Shown piece by piece: positions 24,644-33,667 of a stretch of 64,000 nucleotides of DNA. The translations under genes and the position numbers were made by a program. A model generated the notes under the pieces. It was not told the origin of the DNA, did not search any database, and was given only the letters and a program-made list of their open reading frames with translations. This stretch comes from Thalassotalea_H castellviae (GTDB lineage: Bacteria > Pseudomonadota > Gammaproteobacteria > Enterobacterales > Alteromonadaceae): positions 1 through 64,000 of the forward strand of contig NZ_JAVRIF010000003.1 in the NCBI RefSeq assembly GCF_031846185.1. The letters are read 5' to 3'. Position 1 is the first letter of the stretch. The number at the start of each line of letters is the position of its first letter.

Positions 24644-26275
24644 TTAAAGTAATTGCTCACTAATTGGGAAGTTTATTTCAAAGGTAGCACCTTTGTCAGG
24701 TTCGCTGTCTAACCTAATACTGCCACCAAGTGCTTGTGTCACTAAATTGTAAACTAAATGAAGACCAAGTCCGCTTCCTCCTTCACCACGTTTGGTGGTA
24801 GTAAACGGCTCAAAAATTTTGTCTTTAATTGTGACATCAATACCATGGCCATCATCAGCAAAGCTAATATTAAGCTGTTCGCCTAATTTCATTACCGTGA
24901 TATCAATTGTGCCGTGATCTCTGTTATCAAAACCATGGATGATTGAATTAAGGATCAAGTTAATGAGTACTTGATTAATTGGACCAGGTTTACTCACCAC
25001 GAGTAAATCTTCAGGACAAGTAATATTGATTTGATAAGGGGTATTTCTAATTTGCGGGGCAAGTGTTAACAACACTTCTTTGAGTAATTCATCAAAATTG
25101 AATTGTCTAAAATCTTCATTTGATTGATCGACTGCTACTTTTTTGAAACTAGAAATGAGCTCTGCGGCGCGGTTTAAGTTGCGATAAATTATACCAACAT
25201 TTTCTTGGCCTTCATTTAAGAACCGTTTCAACTGACTAGATTTTAATGTTTTGTCATCAAATGATTTTTTAATATCATTGAGTCGATCAGATAACAAGGT
25301 TGATGCGGTTACGCCTAATCCTATTGGGGTATTTACTTCATGAGCCACGCCTGCCACCATATCACCTAAAGAGGCCATTTTTTCACTTTCAACTAACTGA
25401 CCTTGAAATTGATGTAATTTTTCTAAAGTAGATAATAATTCTTGGTTGGAATCTTTTAATGCTTCAGTTCTTTTATTTACTTTATCTTCAAGCTCAATAT
25501 TTAGGAGTAAACTTTGCTGTTCTGCGACATCAAGTTTAGTAATGTGCCGTTCAGTCCTATTTAGCAAGTTGTTAATGTTTCTCGCTAAAATATCGATTTC
25601 CTTAAACGGCATAGGCTTCACTCGAAGTGAGTAATCTTTCGTTTGCGAAATATGCAAAATATCTGCATTTAATTCCCTTAGAGGTGTGGTGATGAGGTTT
25701 TCTAATCTAAAACTGATGAAGATTACCGATGCGAGTAAGACTAAAAAAGTAACAATAAAAATAATAAAAAGTCGAGTGCTAAAAGTAAGGCCAGAATTAA
25801 TATCTAATTGAATATAAACATAACCGATTTCTTCTCGATTAAACTCAATAGGTGCGACATATTTAACGATATCATCTTCAAAATAAGGGGAAGCATATAA
25901 GGTTTTTTCTTGGGAGGTAATTCGCGTGGTATTTTTAGAAATTGACCCACCCATTTTAAAGTTATAACTGGCAAATATGCCAAAATTTTCTGGATACTTT
26001 TTATAAACATCAATGTAGTGAATTGAAGATAATGATTTGAAATTATCAAGTTTGTTGTTGAGGTTATTAAGCTTATTTGTACGAATATCTTCCACACTTA
26101 ATTGAGCAACATAGTTACCTAAATCAATAATATTTTGCTTGTACTGTTGTTTCGACTCTTTCAGAAAAGTACTAGAAATATAAAAGATAGCGAGTGAAAT
26201 AAAAACAAAAACAAAGCCTAATACTGTGATCAAAATTGAACGACGAATTGAGCTTATTTTATGGGTTTTTGGCAT
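24644..26275 (-). CDS. Membrane sensor histidine kinase
   Basis: A 543-residue kinase. It has a membrane helix at about 13-33, a periplasmic domain at about 35-165, a second helix at about 168-190, a HAMP-like linker, and a coiled coil (about 245-300). The phospho-acceptor helix holds VAGVAHEVNTPIGLG (His 312). The ATP-binding domain has an N-box (LINLILNSIIHGFDN), DDGHGID and GGSGLGLHLV. There is no receiver or HPt domain, so it is not ArcB. The partner is not certain; the ArcA gene just downstream is a candidate by position only. Confidence 0.85.
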   Translation of the reverse strand: MPKTHKISSIRRSILITVLGFVFVFISLAIFYISSTFLKESKQQYKQNIIDLGNYVAQLSVEDIRTNKLNNLNNKLDNFKSLSSIHYIDVYKKYPENFGIFASYNFKMGGSISKNTTRITSQEKTLYASPYFEDDIVKYVAPIEFNREEIGYVYIQLDINSGLTFSTRLFIIFIVTFLVLLASVIFISFRLENLITTPLRELNADILHISQTKDYSLRVKPMPFKEIDILARNINNLLNRTERHITKLDVAEQQSLLLNIELEDKVNKRTEALKDSNQELLSTLEKLHQFQGQLVESEKMASLGDMVAGVAHEVNTPIGLGVTASTLLSDRLNDIKKSFDDKTLKSSQLKRFLNEGQENVGIIYRNLNRAAELISSFKKVAVDQSNEDFRQFNFDELLKEVLLTLAPQIRNTPYQINITCPEDLLVVSKPGPINQVLINLILNSIIHGFDNRDHGTIDITVMKLGEQLNISFADDGHGIDVTIKDKIFEPFTTTKRGEGGSGLGLHLVYNLVTQALGGSIRLDSEPDKGATFEINFPISEQLL

Positions 26276-26374
26276 ATTGAGTTGTTCTAAGATTAATAAC
26301 AGCTATTTAGATAATTATTGATAACTTAACAGATTTCAACTTTTCTTACAGAATTATGTTTTAAATCTGTTGAG

Positions 26375-27412
26375 TTAGCGTTTCAACCTCGCATGATAAA
26401 TAGTAAAACCTCGTTCTACGGCCAAAATTTCAGTTTGCCCTAAAGATTGCTCAATAATCGGTTGGTATTTTAGAAAACTATTGGCAACAATGGTTAACGA
26501 GCCTTGTTTATTTAGGTGTTTTTTAACCCCAGCTAAAAAGCGCTCTGTCGCTTCATAATGGGTTTTTATCCCTTGGTGAAAAGGAGGATTGGAAATGACA
26601 TGCTGATATTTCTCAGTAATGTCTGACAAGCTATTTGTTGCAATCACCTTACCTGTTAATCCATTTAGTGAAAGGGTTTTTTCTGATGAAACGAGTGCTA
26701 GCGCACTGACATCAGCTAACGTTAATTCTGATTGAGAACAACTTAAGCCTAAGTAGCAAGCAATTACTCCAGCTCCACATCCAAAATCAAGCACCTTTCC
26801 CGTGACTTCTTTAGGTAAGTTATTGAGTAAAACTTGCGTACCTGTATCTAACTTAGCTTGACTAAAAACGCCGGGTAATGCGGCAACTTTGAAAGTGAGA
26901 GAGCCAATAGCGACATTATAATAATGGAACCACTCTTCAAGATTAAATACGCGGTGATGGTTAGATAATTGCGTTTCAACTAAGGTACAGTGGCGTGCAG
27001 AATCAATTTTGTCGCAAAAGTTTGTTTGCTCTTTGAGCAATTTGTTAATGGATTTTATGCCACTTTTATTTTCCCCGACAATCAATATTCTCGTTTCTGC
27101 TGTTGAACATTGCGCTAACATCGCAAAAGTAAATAATAGCTCTTGCTTGCTTTTAGGAAATTGAATAATAACTAAGTCATGTTTTTTTTGCGTTTGATAA
27201 TGTGCAGCAAAAACACAGTGGCATTGTTGGTTTTGTTGATGCTGTTGGTGTAATTCAAAATTGTTATCAAAGTAGGTGATATCACATTCTTTATTTAAAG
27301 ATGTTAGACTCTGTGACAACTCATCGTTTGGCATGTTAATTAATAAAGGAGTCGTTGCCAATAATAGTGATTCGTTACGAATTAATACTTGGCTTAAGTT
27401 ACTTAAATACAT
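26375..27412 (-). CDS. rsmC: 16S rRNA m2G1207 methyltransferase RsmC
   Basis: A 345-residue cytosolic enzyme with a duplicated Rossmann architecture: a degenerate N-terminal half and an active C-terminal half. The latter shows LPGVFSQAKLDTGTQVLL, the SAM motif VLDFGCGAGVIACYLG and the catalytic SNPPFHQGIKTHY, all diagnostic for RsmC, which methylates G1207 of 16S rRNA. The N-terminal half has a Gln/His-rich stretch (LHQQHQQNQQCHC). It is convergent with nothing close; the histidine kinase gene lies 99 bases downstream on the same strand. Confidence 0.9.
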   Translation of the reverse strand: MYLSNLSQVLIRNESLLLATTPLLINMPNDELSQSLTSLNKECDITYFDNNFELHQQHQQNQQCHCVFAAHYQTQKKHDLVIIQFPKSKQELLFTFAMLAQCSTAETRILIVGENKSGIKSINKLLKEQTNFCDKIDSARHCTLVETQLSNHHRVFNLEEWFHYYNVAIGSLTFKVAALPGVFSQAKLDTGTQVLLNNLPKEVTGKVLDFGCGAGVIACYLGLSCSQSELTLADVSALALVSSEKTLSLNGLTGKVIATNSLSDITEKYQHVISNPPFHQGIKTHYEATERFLAGVKKHLNKQGSLTIVANSFLKYQPIIEQSLGQTEILAVERGFTIYHARLKR

Positions 27413-27603
27413 TGAATTACCTAATTTATAAGCTTACAAAGCAAGATAAGTAGCCTATGATTCATTTACGTTATTTGATGGCGCTATTCTACAATAAGTT
27501 ATCGAATACACCAATCATTCACCAAGACTAATATCACGGTTTGAATGTTTAATATGGACGTTAAAATAAGGGCATTACCATTACCGCTAAATTAATTTCA
27601 AAA

Positions 27604-28884
27604 ATGAAAGCAGCATGGCTGAGAAGTAAAACCAGAGCGCATATATTAACGCTTAAGTATTTGCATTGGCCGAATATATTTGCTGATAAGCCGAGTGTTG
27701 AAGTTTATTTAGCACTTAACGACCCCCACAGTTTTATGCTGGTGCAAGTTTTACATGATTTGGAACAGCGGTTTAACATTAAATTAAAACTATTCCTTAT
27801 ATATGAAGCGGTACCGAGTATCTCAATTGATCCTAAGCTAAGGCGAGCATGGGCGCTACAAGATGCTAATTATATTGCTCAACAATATGGGCTTAAAGCC
27901 ATTGCAGGTTATCCTTCTGCTAAAGCTTTAGTCACTGGTCAACAACTTTGGCAGTTGCAAGAAAAAAATGTCACGCAAGCCATGAAAATATTTGAACAAA
28001 CTTGGTTTGACGAATTTGATTTTTACTATAATCCTTCCACTCCTTTGATTAATTTTCAAATCAAAAATCAGCAAAGACTGAATAATAAAGGTCATTATTT
28101 ACCGGCAACGCTATTTTTTGCAGGAGACTGGTATTTAGGGATCGACCGATTACTTCATTTAGAAAGAAAACTGATTGCTCTGGGCTTGATTCATACAGAT
28201 AAAATTAATAAATATACTGCTAATTTGTTAACCGATAATCAAGCTAGTCAGGATGAAAGCGATAATACCGGTAGTGAGCGTTTATCTAATGAAAACACTT
28301 GTGAGGTTTTTGTTTCTTTACGCAGTCCTTATTCATATATCGGCTTTGAAAAAGTTAAAAAATTGGCGCAGAAATATAATACGAGACTGATAATTAAGCC
28401 GGTTTTACCTATGTTAATGCGAGGATTGGAAATGCCCATTAACAAGTCACGCTATATCTATTTTGATGCTCATCGAGAAGCTAACTTAGCGAATATCCCT
28501 TTTAAAACCTTCAATGATCCACTTGGACAAGGCATCGTTAATTGTTATGAAATTTTCAGTTATGCCGAATTTACCGGGAAAGCTGTCGCATTTATAAGCG
28601 CGGCTTTTGAAGCTATCTATGTAAATAACTATGATCTTTCACAAGATCAAGTAATGAAGTTAATCTGTCAATCAATAAACCTTGATTATCACAAAGCCAA
28701 AGAATACGCACAGCAACATGATTGGCAACAATGGTCAGACGTTAACCAAACCGAATTAGAAACATTGGGCTTTTGGGGCGTTCCGTGTTTTAAATATCAA
28801 GAAATAATTAGTTGGGGGCAAGATCGTCTTGTTCCTATTGAAATTGCCATGCAAAACCGAAACGCTGAGAAAACTAACGATTAA
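27604..28884 (+). CDS. Tandem DsbA/2-hydroxychromene-2-carboxylate isomerase-like protein
   Basis: A 426-residue cytosolic protein made of two thioredoxin-fold kappa-GST-like domains (about 30-205 and 235-420). The second domain has the glutathione-site pattern VSLRSPYSYIGFE and the end motif LGFWGVPCFKYQEIISWGQDRL. The first has LNDPHSFMLVQVL, where the motif is degenerate, and FFAGDWYLGIDRL. There is no CxxC, so it is not an oxidoreductase of the DsbA kind. The second half probably retains a glutathione-dependent isomerase or transferase activity, while the first is structural. The fusion of two such domains is uncommon; substrate unknown. Confidence 0.7.
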   Translation: MKAAWLRSKTRAHILTLKYLHWPNIFADKPSVEVYLALNDPHSFMLVQVLHDLEQRFNIKLKLFLIYEAVPSISIDPKLRRAWALQDANYIAQQYGLKAIAGYPSAKALVTGQQLWQLQEKNVTQAMKIFEQTWFDEFDFYYNPSTPLINFQIKNQQRLNNKGHYLPATLFFAGDWYLGIDRLLHLERKLIALGLIHTDKINKYTANLLTDNQASQDESDNTGSERLSNENTCEVFVSLRSPYSYIGFEKVKKLAQKYNTRLIIKPVLPMLMRGLEMPINKSRYIYFDAHREANLANIPFKTFNDPLGQGIVNCYEIFSYAEFTGKAVAFISAAFEAIYVNNYDLSQDQVMKLICQSINLDYHKAKEYAQQHDWQQWSDVNQTELETLGFWGVPCFKYQEIISWGQDRLVPIEIAMQNRNAEKTND

Positions 28885-29015
28885 TTTTAATACGAGAGAA
28901 GGTTTTTGATGGCTAGACGGCTATTGCTTCGCTTTAGAATAAATGTTCTAATAGTGGCGTCCCTTATTTAAGTTAACTTGTCGTGTAAACATCGAAGGAC
29001 AAGTTATCCCAAAAG

Positions 29016-29233
29016 GGCCAGAAGAGGAGCGTTAACTAGGTAGTTATCATGAAGAGATCAAACTCTAGTGATTGATAGTAATGGAGATTAACGCCGAGAT
29101 AATTACATATTTTGATGATGTATTTGTCGGTTGTTTAGGTTGAATCCTAACAATTGTCACCTATTTATTATGTGTTTTAGACCTTAAGTTTTCTAAAATA
29201 TTTAATGTTAATACTGGTGGAGAGCTTCTGGCC
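29016..29233 (+). promoter_or_regulatory. Lysine riboswitch (L-box)
   Basis: The stem P1 is closed by GGCCAGAAG (29016-29024) and CTTCTGGCC (29225-29233). Between them lie the conserved elements AGAGGAGCGTT, AGTAATGGAGATTAACGCCGAG, and GGTTGAATCC with TTGTCACC. TGGTGGAG then leads into P1. The same order and wording occur in the E. coli lysC leader. After P1, CTCTC (29243-29247) could pair with the GAGAG ribosome site at 29305-29309, which would fit translational control; that part is inference. It shows that the following operon answers to lysine. Confidence 0.92.
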
Positions 29234-29311
29234 TTTGTAAGCCTCTCTTCATCACAAGGTGAGGCTATGCAAACGCCTTAAAGTTCTCCGAACAAGTTGA
29301 GTTCGAGAGAA

Positions 29312-30256
29312 ATGAATCAAACGAATAGCGCTACTAAAAACCAATCCCAACAAATTCAAACGGTTGCACAAACACGTCTGTGGACAGCATTAGTGACACC
29401 AATGTTGCTCAATGGAGACGTTGATTTTGTTACGTTAGAAAAACTCGCCATAGAGCAAGCTAATGCAGGAAATGGTATTGCTTTACTCGGCAGTACAGGG
29501 GAAGGCTTAGCCTTAACTCCTACAGAGCAATTATCGGTGGTTAAATGTGTATGTGCTTTATCATTAACTGTTCCCCTAATGGTGTCAGTAGGCGGTTATA
29601 ATCTACCTAATCAATTAGCGTGGATATCCCAGTGTAATGATCTCGAAATCTCTGCTTACTTATTAACTTGCCCTATTTACACAAAACCAGGAGAAGTAGG
29701 TTTAACTCATTGGTTTAGTGAGCTTTTAGAGCAATCTGAACACCCGTGCATGATTTATAACATTCCATCACGGAGTGGCATTAATATTCCGCTAGCTGTG
29801 ATGAAAAATATTCAAAGCCATAAAAACTGTTGGGCCATGAAAGAAGCAAGCGGTGATATGGATACCTTTAAATCATATGCTCAACAATGTCCTGAACTTG
29901 ACATATATAGCGGTGAAGATGCCATGGTTGCACACTTGCTTGAAGCTGGTGTAAAAGGTCTGGTTTCAGTAGCTGCAAATGTATGGCCACAAGCTACGCA
30001 TCGTTATGTAAATATGGCATTAGCGGGTCAGCATCAAACATTATTTCCCATTTGGGATAAAGCAGTGGAGGCTTTATTTCAAGTCGCTAGTCCTATTCCG
30101 GTTAAAGTATTAATGCATCTCACGAATAGGTTGAATTACCCAACTTTACGTGCCCCTCTCACCGCGTTAGAAATCACCGATAATCCGTTTGCGTTAAAGT
30201 CTTTAATGGCAATAGATATCGAAATAAATCAATGGCTTGAGCAAAGCCAATCGTAA
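29312..30256 (+). CDS. dapA: 4-hydroxy-tetrahydrodipicolinate synthase (DapA family)
   Basis: A 314-residue TIM-barrel aldolase of the DapA/NAL family that condenses pyruvate with aspartate semialdehyde. The Schiff-base lysine is K177 (WAMKEASGD), the tyrosine is Y149 (MIYNIPSRSG, with Arg 154), and the glycine loop is GSTGEG (GTTGE in most DapA). ATG 29312 follows GAGAGA closely; a TTG at 29297 is less likely. It is the first gene behind a lysine riboswitch and is followed by dapD, a lysA-like gene and an M14 deacylase, which supports a lysine-pathway role over other aldolase activities of the family. It is somewhat longer than E. coli DapA (292). Confidence 0.88.
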   Translation: MNQTNSATKNQSQQIQTVAQTRLWTALVTPMLLNGDVDFVTLEKLAIEQANAGNGIALLGSTGEGLALTPTEQLSVVKCVCALSLTVPLMVSVGGYNLPNQLAWISQCNDLEISAYLLTCPIYTKPGEVGLTHWFSELLEQSEHPCMIYNIPSRSGINIPLAVMKNIQSHKNCWAMKEASGDMDTFKSYAQQCPELDIYSGEDAMVAHLLEAGVKGLVSVAANVWPQATHRYVNMALAGQHQTLFPIWDKAVEALFQVASPIPVKVLMHLTNRLNYPTLRAPLTALEITDNPFALKSLMAIDIEINQWLEQSQS

Positions 30257-30287
30257 ATTTAAAACAAATCATTGGAGTTAAGTAGTA

Positions 30288-31037
30288 ATGAATTGGCAAG
30301 ACACATTAGCTGAGTTAGAGGCAGGTACGATACGTGCCGCGAATCAAGATGAACAAGGTAATTGGCAAGCGAATATTGCTGCCAAAGAAGCGATTTTAGC
30401 GGCATTTAAAGCTGGAGAAAATACCGAATTTTCAGGAATATACCAAGGCTTTGTTGATAAAAATAATTTACCAGCCCGTGAATTTACCGTTGAAAACGAG
30501 GTGCGATTAGTACCCGGTGGTTCATCTGTTCGTCGTGGGGCTTATGTAGCTCCAGGAGTCATAATTATGCCACCCGCTTATATTAACGTAGGTGCGTTTG
30601 TTGACTCTGGCACTATGGTAGATAGTCATGCATTAATTGGTTCATGTGCCCAAATCGGTAAGAATGTTCATGTATCAGCTGCCGTGCAAATCGGTGGTGT
30701 TTTAGAGCCTGTAGGCGCTAGCCCCGTGATAATTGAAGATGATGCTTTTTTAAGTGCAGGGGTTGTTATTGTTGAAGGTATTGTTGTTAAGAAAGGCGCG
30801 GTTTTAGCGCCGGGAGTTTCTTTATCAGCGTCAGTACCTGTTTATGATTGTGTCAATCAAGTGATGTTAGAAAAAGGCGCTGATATACCTGAACGAGCGA
30901 TTGTTGTGCCAGGCACACGTCCTGTGAAAGGTGAGTGGGCTCAGTCTCAAGGGTTGAATATGGCATGTGCGTTAATCGTAAAATATCGCGATGAAAAGAG
31001 TAACGCATCACTAGAATTAGAATCTTTATTGCGTTAA
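30288..31037 (+). CDS. dapD: Tetrahydrodipicolinate N-succinyltransferase (DapD)
   Basis: A 249-residue left-handed beta-helix acyltransferase that succinylates tetrahydrodipicolinate in the succinylase branch of lysine synthesis. Hexapeptide repeats run from about 85 to 200, including RRGAYVAPGVIIMPPAYINV, VDSGTMVDSHALIGSCAQIG and VHVSAAVQIGGVLEPVGASP, which is the DapD signature. It is shorter than E. coli DapD (274), mainly at the N-terminus. GGAG lies upstream of the ATG. It sits 31 bases after dapA. The presence of a succinyl- rather than acetyl-type enzyme implies that a desuccinylase is needed downstream. Confidence 0.88.
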   Translation: MNWQDTLAELEAGTIRAANQDEQGNWQANIAAKEAILAAFKAGENTEFSGIYQGFVDKNNLPAREFTVENEVRLVPGGSSVRRGAYVAPGVIIMPPAYINVGAFVDSGTMVDSHALIGSCAQIGKNVHVSAAVQIGGVLEPVGASPVIIEDDAFLSAGVVIVEGIVVKKGAVLAPGVSLSASVPVYDCVNQVMLEKGADIPERAIVVPGTRPVKGEWAQSQGLNMACALIVKYRDEKSNASLELESLLR

Positions 31038-31078
31038 ACGCAAACAATCAATGATAAAACAATCCCTTGAGTGAAAAT

Positions 31079-32326
31079 ATGAGTGCAAATACTAATCTCC
31101 CAGTGTGGCTTGAGCAATTTAAAGCCGATAAACAATTTCAACCTAGCCTACTTGCACATCAAACGAAAAATGAGCATGAGCAAGCTTACTTTGTTTATCA
31201 TCTTGATGCCTTAAAAGCGCATTTAGCATATTTACAACAGCAAGATGTCATCAAACTTTGGTTTGCAGTGAAAGCGAATCCGTTATCCAGCATTATTCAA
31301 ACACTTGATGGTGCGGGGTTTAATTTTGATGTAGCGAGTACTGGAGAGTTGCATCAAGTACTTAAACAGGGGATCAGTAGCGATAGAATTTTAAATACTG
31401 GTCCTGCCAAATCGAAAAAACAGTTAGCTCGTTTTATCGAACAAGGGGTTAATACTTTTGTTGTTGAAAGTGTGAATCAACTTAATTGGCTAAATGAAGT
31501 GGCCAGTGAGCAGCAAGTCAAACCGCAAGTGTTATTAAGAGTACAATTACAATGGCCTGATGGTGAAAAAAATCCATTAGGTGGTAATAGTTTAACGCCT
31601 TTCGGTTTGTCAGTTGCAGAGTGGCAAAATATTCATGTAGATGACTTTAATCAATTAGATCTCTGCGGATTACATATTTTTCAGTGGGGCAATATGCTCA
31701 GTAATGAAAAAATGTACTCATTATGGCAACAAATGGTAGAGCCTTTAGTTGACTTGGCAAACGATATTGGCATGTCACTTAATATTCTCGATTTAGGTGG
31801 CGGCTTAGGTATCGATTATCTTGAGCAAGGGCAAAAACTATCTTGGCAAAAGATATTAACAGATTTAGCGAATATCAAAGCACAAGCCAATGTAGCAGAG
31901 CTTTGGTTAGAATTAGGGCGTTTTGCTGTTGCCGAATGTGGTTATTATGTCGCGCCTGTGGTTGATCGAAAACTGAATTACCAGCAAGAGCAATTAGTCC
32001 TTTCTGCTGGCATAAATCATCTTTTACGACCTGCGATTACCGATCAGCCTTTTCCGGTAAGCTTATTACGTGACTCTTCTGCGGATGTGCAATATTTTGA
32101 TATTCATGGCCCGTTGTGTACCAGTATGGATAAATTAGGCCATCTACCACTGCCTAATGACGTGCAGGTGGGCGATCAGCTTATTTTTGGTTATGCCGGG
32201 GCTTATGGTTTTACTGAAAGTATGCCATTTTTTCTTTGTCATCAAATTGCTGCTGAATATACCTATAGCCAAGGGGAGCTAACCGAAGTACGAGCTGCAG
32301 AATCAGCTGATTGGTATTTAAGATAA
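31079..32326 (+). CDS. Diaminopimelate decarboxylase-like PLP enzyme (fold type III)
   Basis: A 415-residue alanine-racemase-fold decarboxylase. PLP lysine is K65 (WFAVKANPLSS), the glycine loop is ILDLGGGLGIDY (236-247), and the catalytic Cys is C347 in PLCTSMDKLG. GAYGFTES is at 374-381. Two positions differ from typical LysA: ELGR (278-281) instead of EPGR, and CTSMDKL instead of CESGDxL, so the substrate may be meso-diaminopimelate or a relative such as a carboxy-polyamine. Riboswitch control and the dapA/dapD neighbours favour lysine formation. ATG 31079 is chosen over TTG 31067. 41 bases separate it from dapD. Confidence 0.75.
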   Translation: MSANTNLPVWLEQFKADKQFQPSLLAHQTKNEHEQAYFVYHLDALKAHLAYLQQQDVIKLWFAVKANPLSSIIQTLDGAGFNFDVASTGELHQVLKQGISSDRILNTGPAKSKKQLARFIEQGVNTFVVESVNQLNWLNEVASEQQVKPQVLLRVQLQWPDGEKNPLGGNSLTPFGLSVAEWQNIHVDDFNQLDLCGLHIFQWGNMLSNEKMYSLWQQMVEPLVDLANDIGMSLNILDLGGGLGIDYLEQGQKLSWQKILTDLANIKAQANVAELWLELGRFAVAECGYYVAPVVDRKLNYQQEQLVLSAGINHLLRPAITDQPFPVSLLRDSSADVQYFDIHGPLCTSMDKLGHLPLPNDVQVGDQLIFGYAGAYGFTESMPFFLCHQIAAEYTYSQGELTEVRAAESADWYLR

Positions 32327-32382
32327 AACGATAATAACGAACAATAAAATTTAGCATAACCAAATAATAATAGAGAAGTAAA

Positions 32383-33531
32383 ATGACACAATTTTCTAAA
32401 GAAGTCATGCATGTTGGTGAGATGGCCAGTGGTGCCGCATTAACGGTACCGGTATATCGCTTAAAAGGTCAAAGTGATGCGCCGAGTGTATATATTCAAG
32501 CAAATATGCATGGCGCTGAAGTACAAGGCAATGCGGTAATATTTCAATTACTTGAATTACTTCGAAATACACAAATTAAAGGTGATATTACCTTAGTTCC
32601 TTATGCTAATCCTGTCGGTTGTAACCATAAAAATGGTGAATATACCTTAGGTCGGTTCGACCCTATTACTGGGGTAAATTGGAATCGTATGTATCATTTT
32701 GACGAAAGTATCATTAAACCTTTCGTGCGCGATAGTATAGGTAAAGATGACAAGACCATTGAGGCAAATTTTAAGGCATTAATGATCGATAGTATTGAAC
32801 AAAAACTCGATCATAATATTTTTGGCTTAACCACCGGACAACGAATTGCTTATCAATTACAACGTTTAGCTCATCAGGCTGATTTAGTGTTAGACCTTCA
32901 TACTGGGCCTATTTCAAGTAAGCATTTATATTGTCCTGAGTATGCAGTAGAAAGCGCAAAATATTTCGATATTCCACATACCTTATTGATCCCTAACGCG
33001 TTTGACGGGGCTTTAGATGAAGCGACTTTTTGTCCATGGTGGAAGTTAGAAGAAGCGTTTGCAGAATTAGGGATCAAATTTTCTATTAGCTCAAATACCT
33101 TAAACAAAGAAAGCTTTACTGTTGAATTGGGCTCTCAAGAGCAAATTGATCTTGATGTTGCGCTTGAAGATGCCAAAAGTATATTAAGTTATTTGCAATA
33201 CAAAGGTGTCATCGACACAAGCGCGTATCAGCCCAAAAAAATGACCCGTTTCGCTTGTTATTTAAAAGACTATAAAGCGTTTTATTCCCCTATGGGTGGC
33301 ATGGTTGATTATTTGGCGGAGTTTGGCAAGCCTCTCAAAGCGGGCGAACCACTAGCGCGGATTTTGCGAATGGATAATTATCACTTTGAAGAAAAAGGCG
33401 ATGCTGATCCGCTGCATTATGTCTCTTTAGATCATGAGGTGATCCCTATCCTGCATTTTGCTTCGGCAAGCGTAAATCAAGGCACTGAATTATATAAAGT
33501 CTTTACGGAGTTTTTTATTTTAGAAGAGTAA
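32383..33531 (+). CDS. M14-type succinylglutamate desuccinylase/aspartoacylase family deacylase
   Basis: A 382-residue zinc hydrolase of the AstE/ASPA group. Zinc ligands are H43 and E46 (NMHGAEVQGN) and H173 (LDLHTGPISS), and the catalytic Glu is E248 (FTVELGSQ). The C-terminal part (about 290-375) forms the beta-rich domain of this group. It is the last gene of the lysine-riboswitch operon, 56 bases after the lysA-like gene. Because DapD makes an N-succinyl intermediate and no dapE is in the operon, this enzyme is a good candidate for removing succinate from N-succinyl-LL-diaminopimelate. That role is inferred; a different acyl amino acid substrate is possible. Confidence 0.78.
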   Translation: MTQFSKEVMHVGEMASGAALTVPVYRLKGQSDAPSVYIQANMHGAEVQGNAVIFQLLELLRNTQIKGDITLVPYANPVGCNHKNGEYTLGRFDPITGVNWNRMYHFDESIIKPFVRDSIGKDDKTIEANFKALMIDSIEQKLDHNIFGLTTGQRIAYQLQRLAHQADLVLDLHTGPISSKHLYCPEYAVESAKYFDIPHTLLIPNAFDGALDEATFCPWWKLEEAFAELGIKFSISSNTLNKESFTVELGSQEQIDLDVALEDAKSILSYLQYKGVIDTSAYQPKKMTRFACYLKDYKAFYSPMGGMVDYLAEFGKPLKAGEPLARILRMDNYHFEEKGDADPLHYVSLDHEVIPILHFASASVNQGTELYKVFTEFFILEE

Positions 33532-33667
33532 AAACAGTCGCCAATGTAACGCTGTTAAATCTCTTTTATTTTATCTATCTTACAAAACCTTTTCAAAATA
33601 TAGCTTAGTTATTGACGGTTGCTGTTATTAAGGGCAATCTGTATAAAAAAAATACAAGGGAAAGGTT

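Noticed and set aside
28905..28965. Hairpin-like TTAGAA/TTCTAA after the DsbA-like gene
   Set aside because: Stem of only 6 bp without a T-run; not enough for a terminator call.
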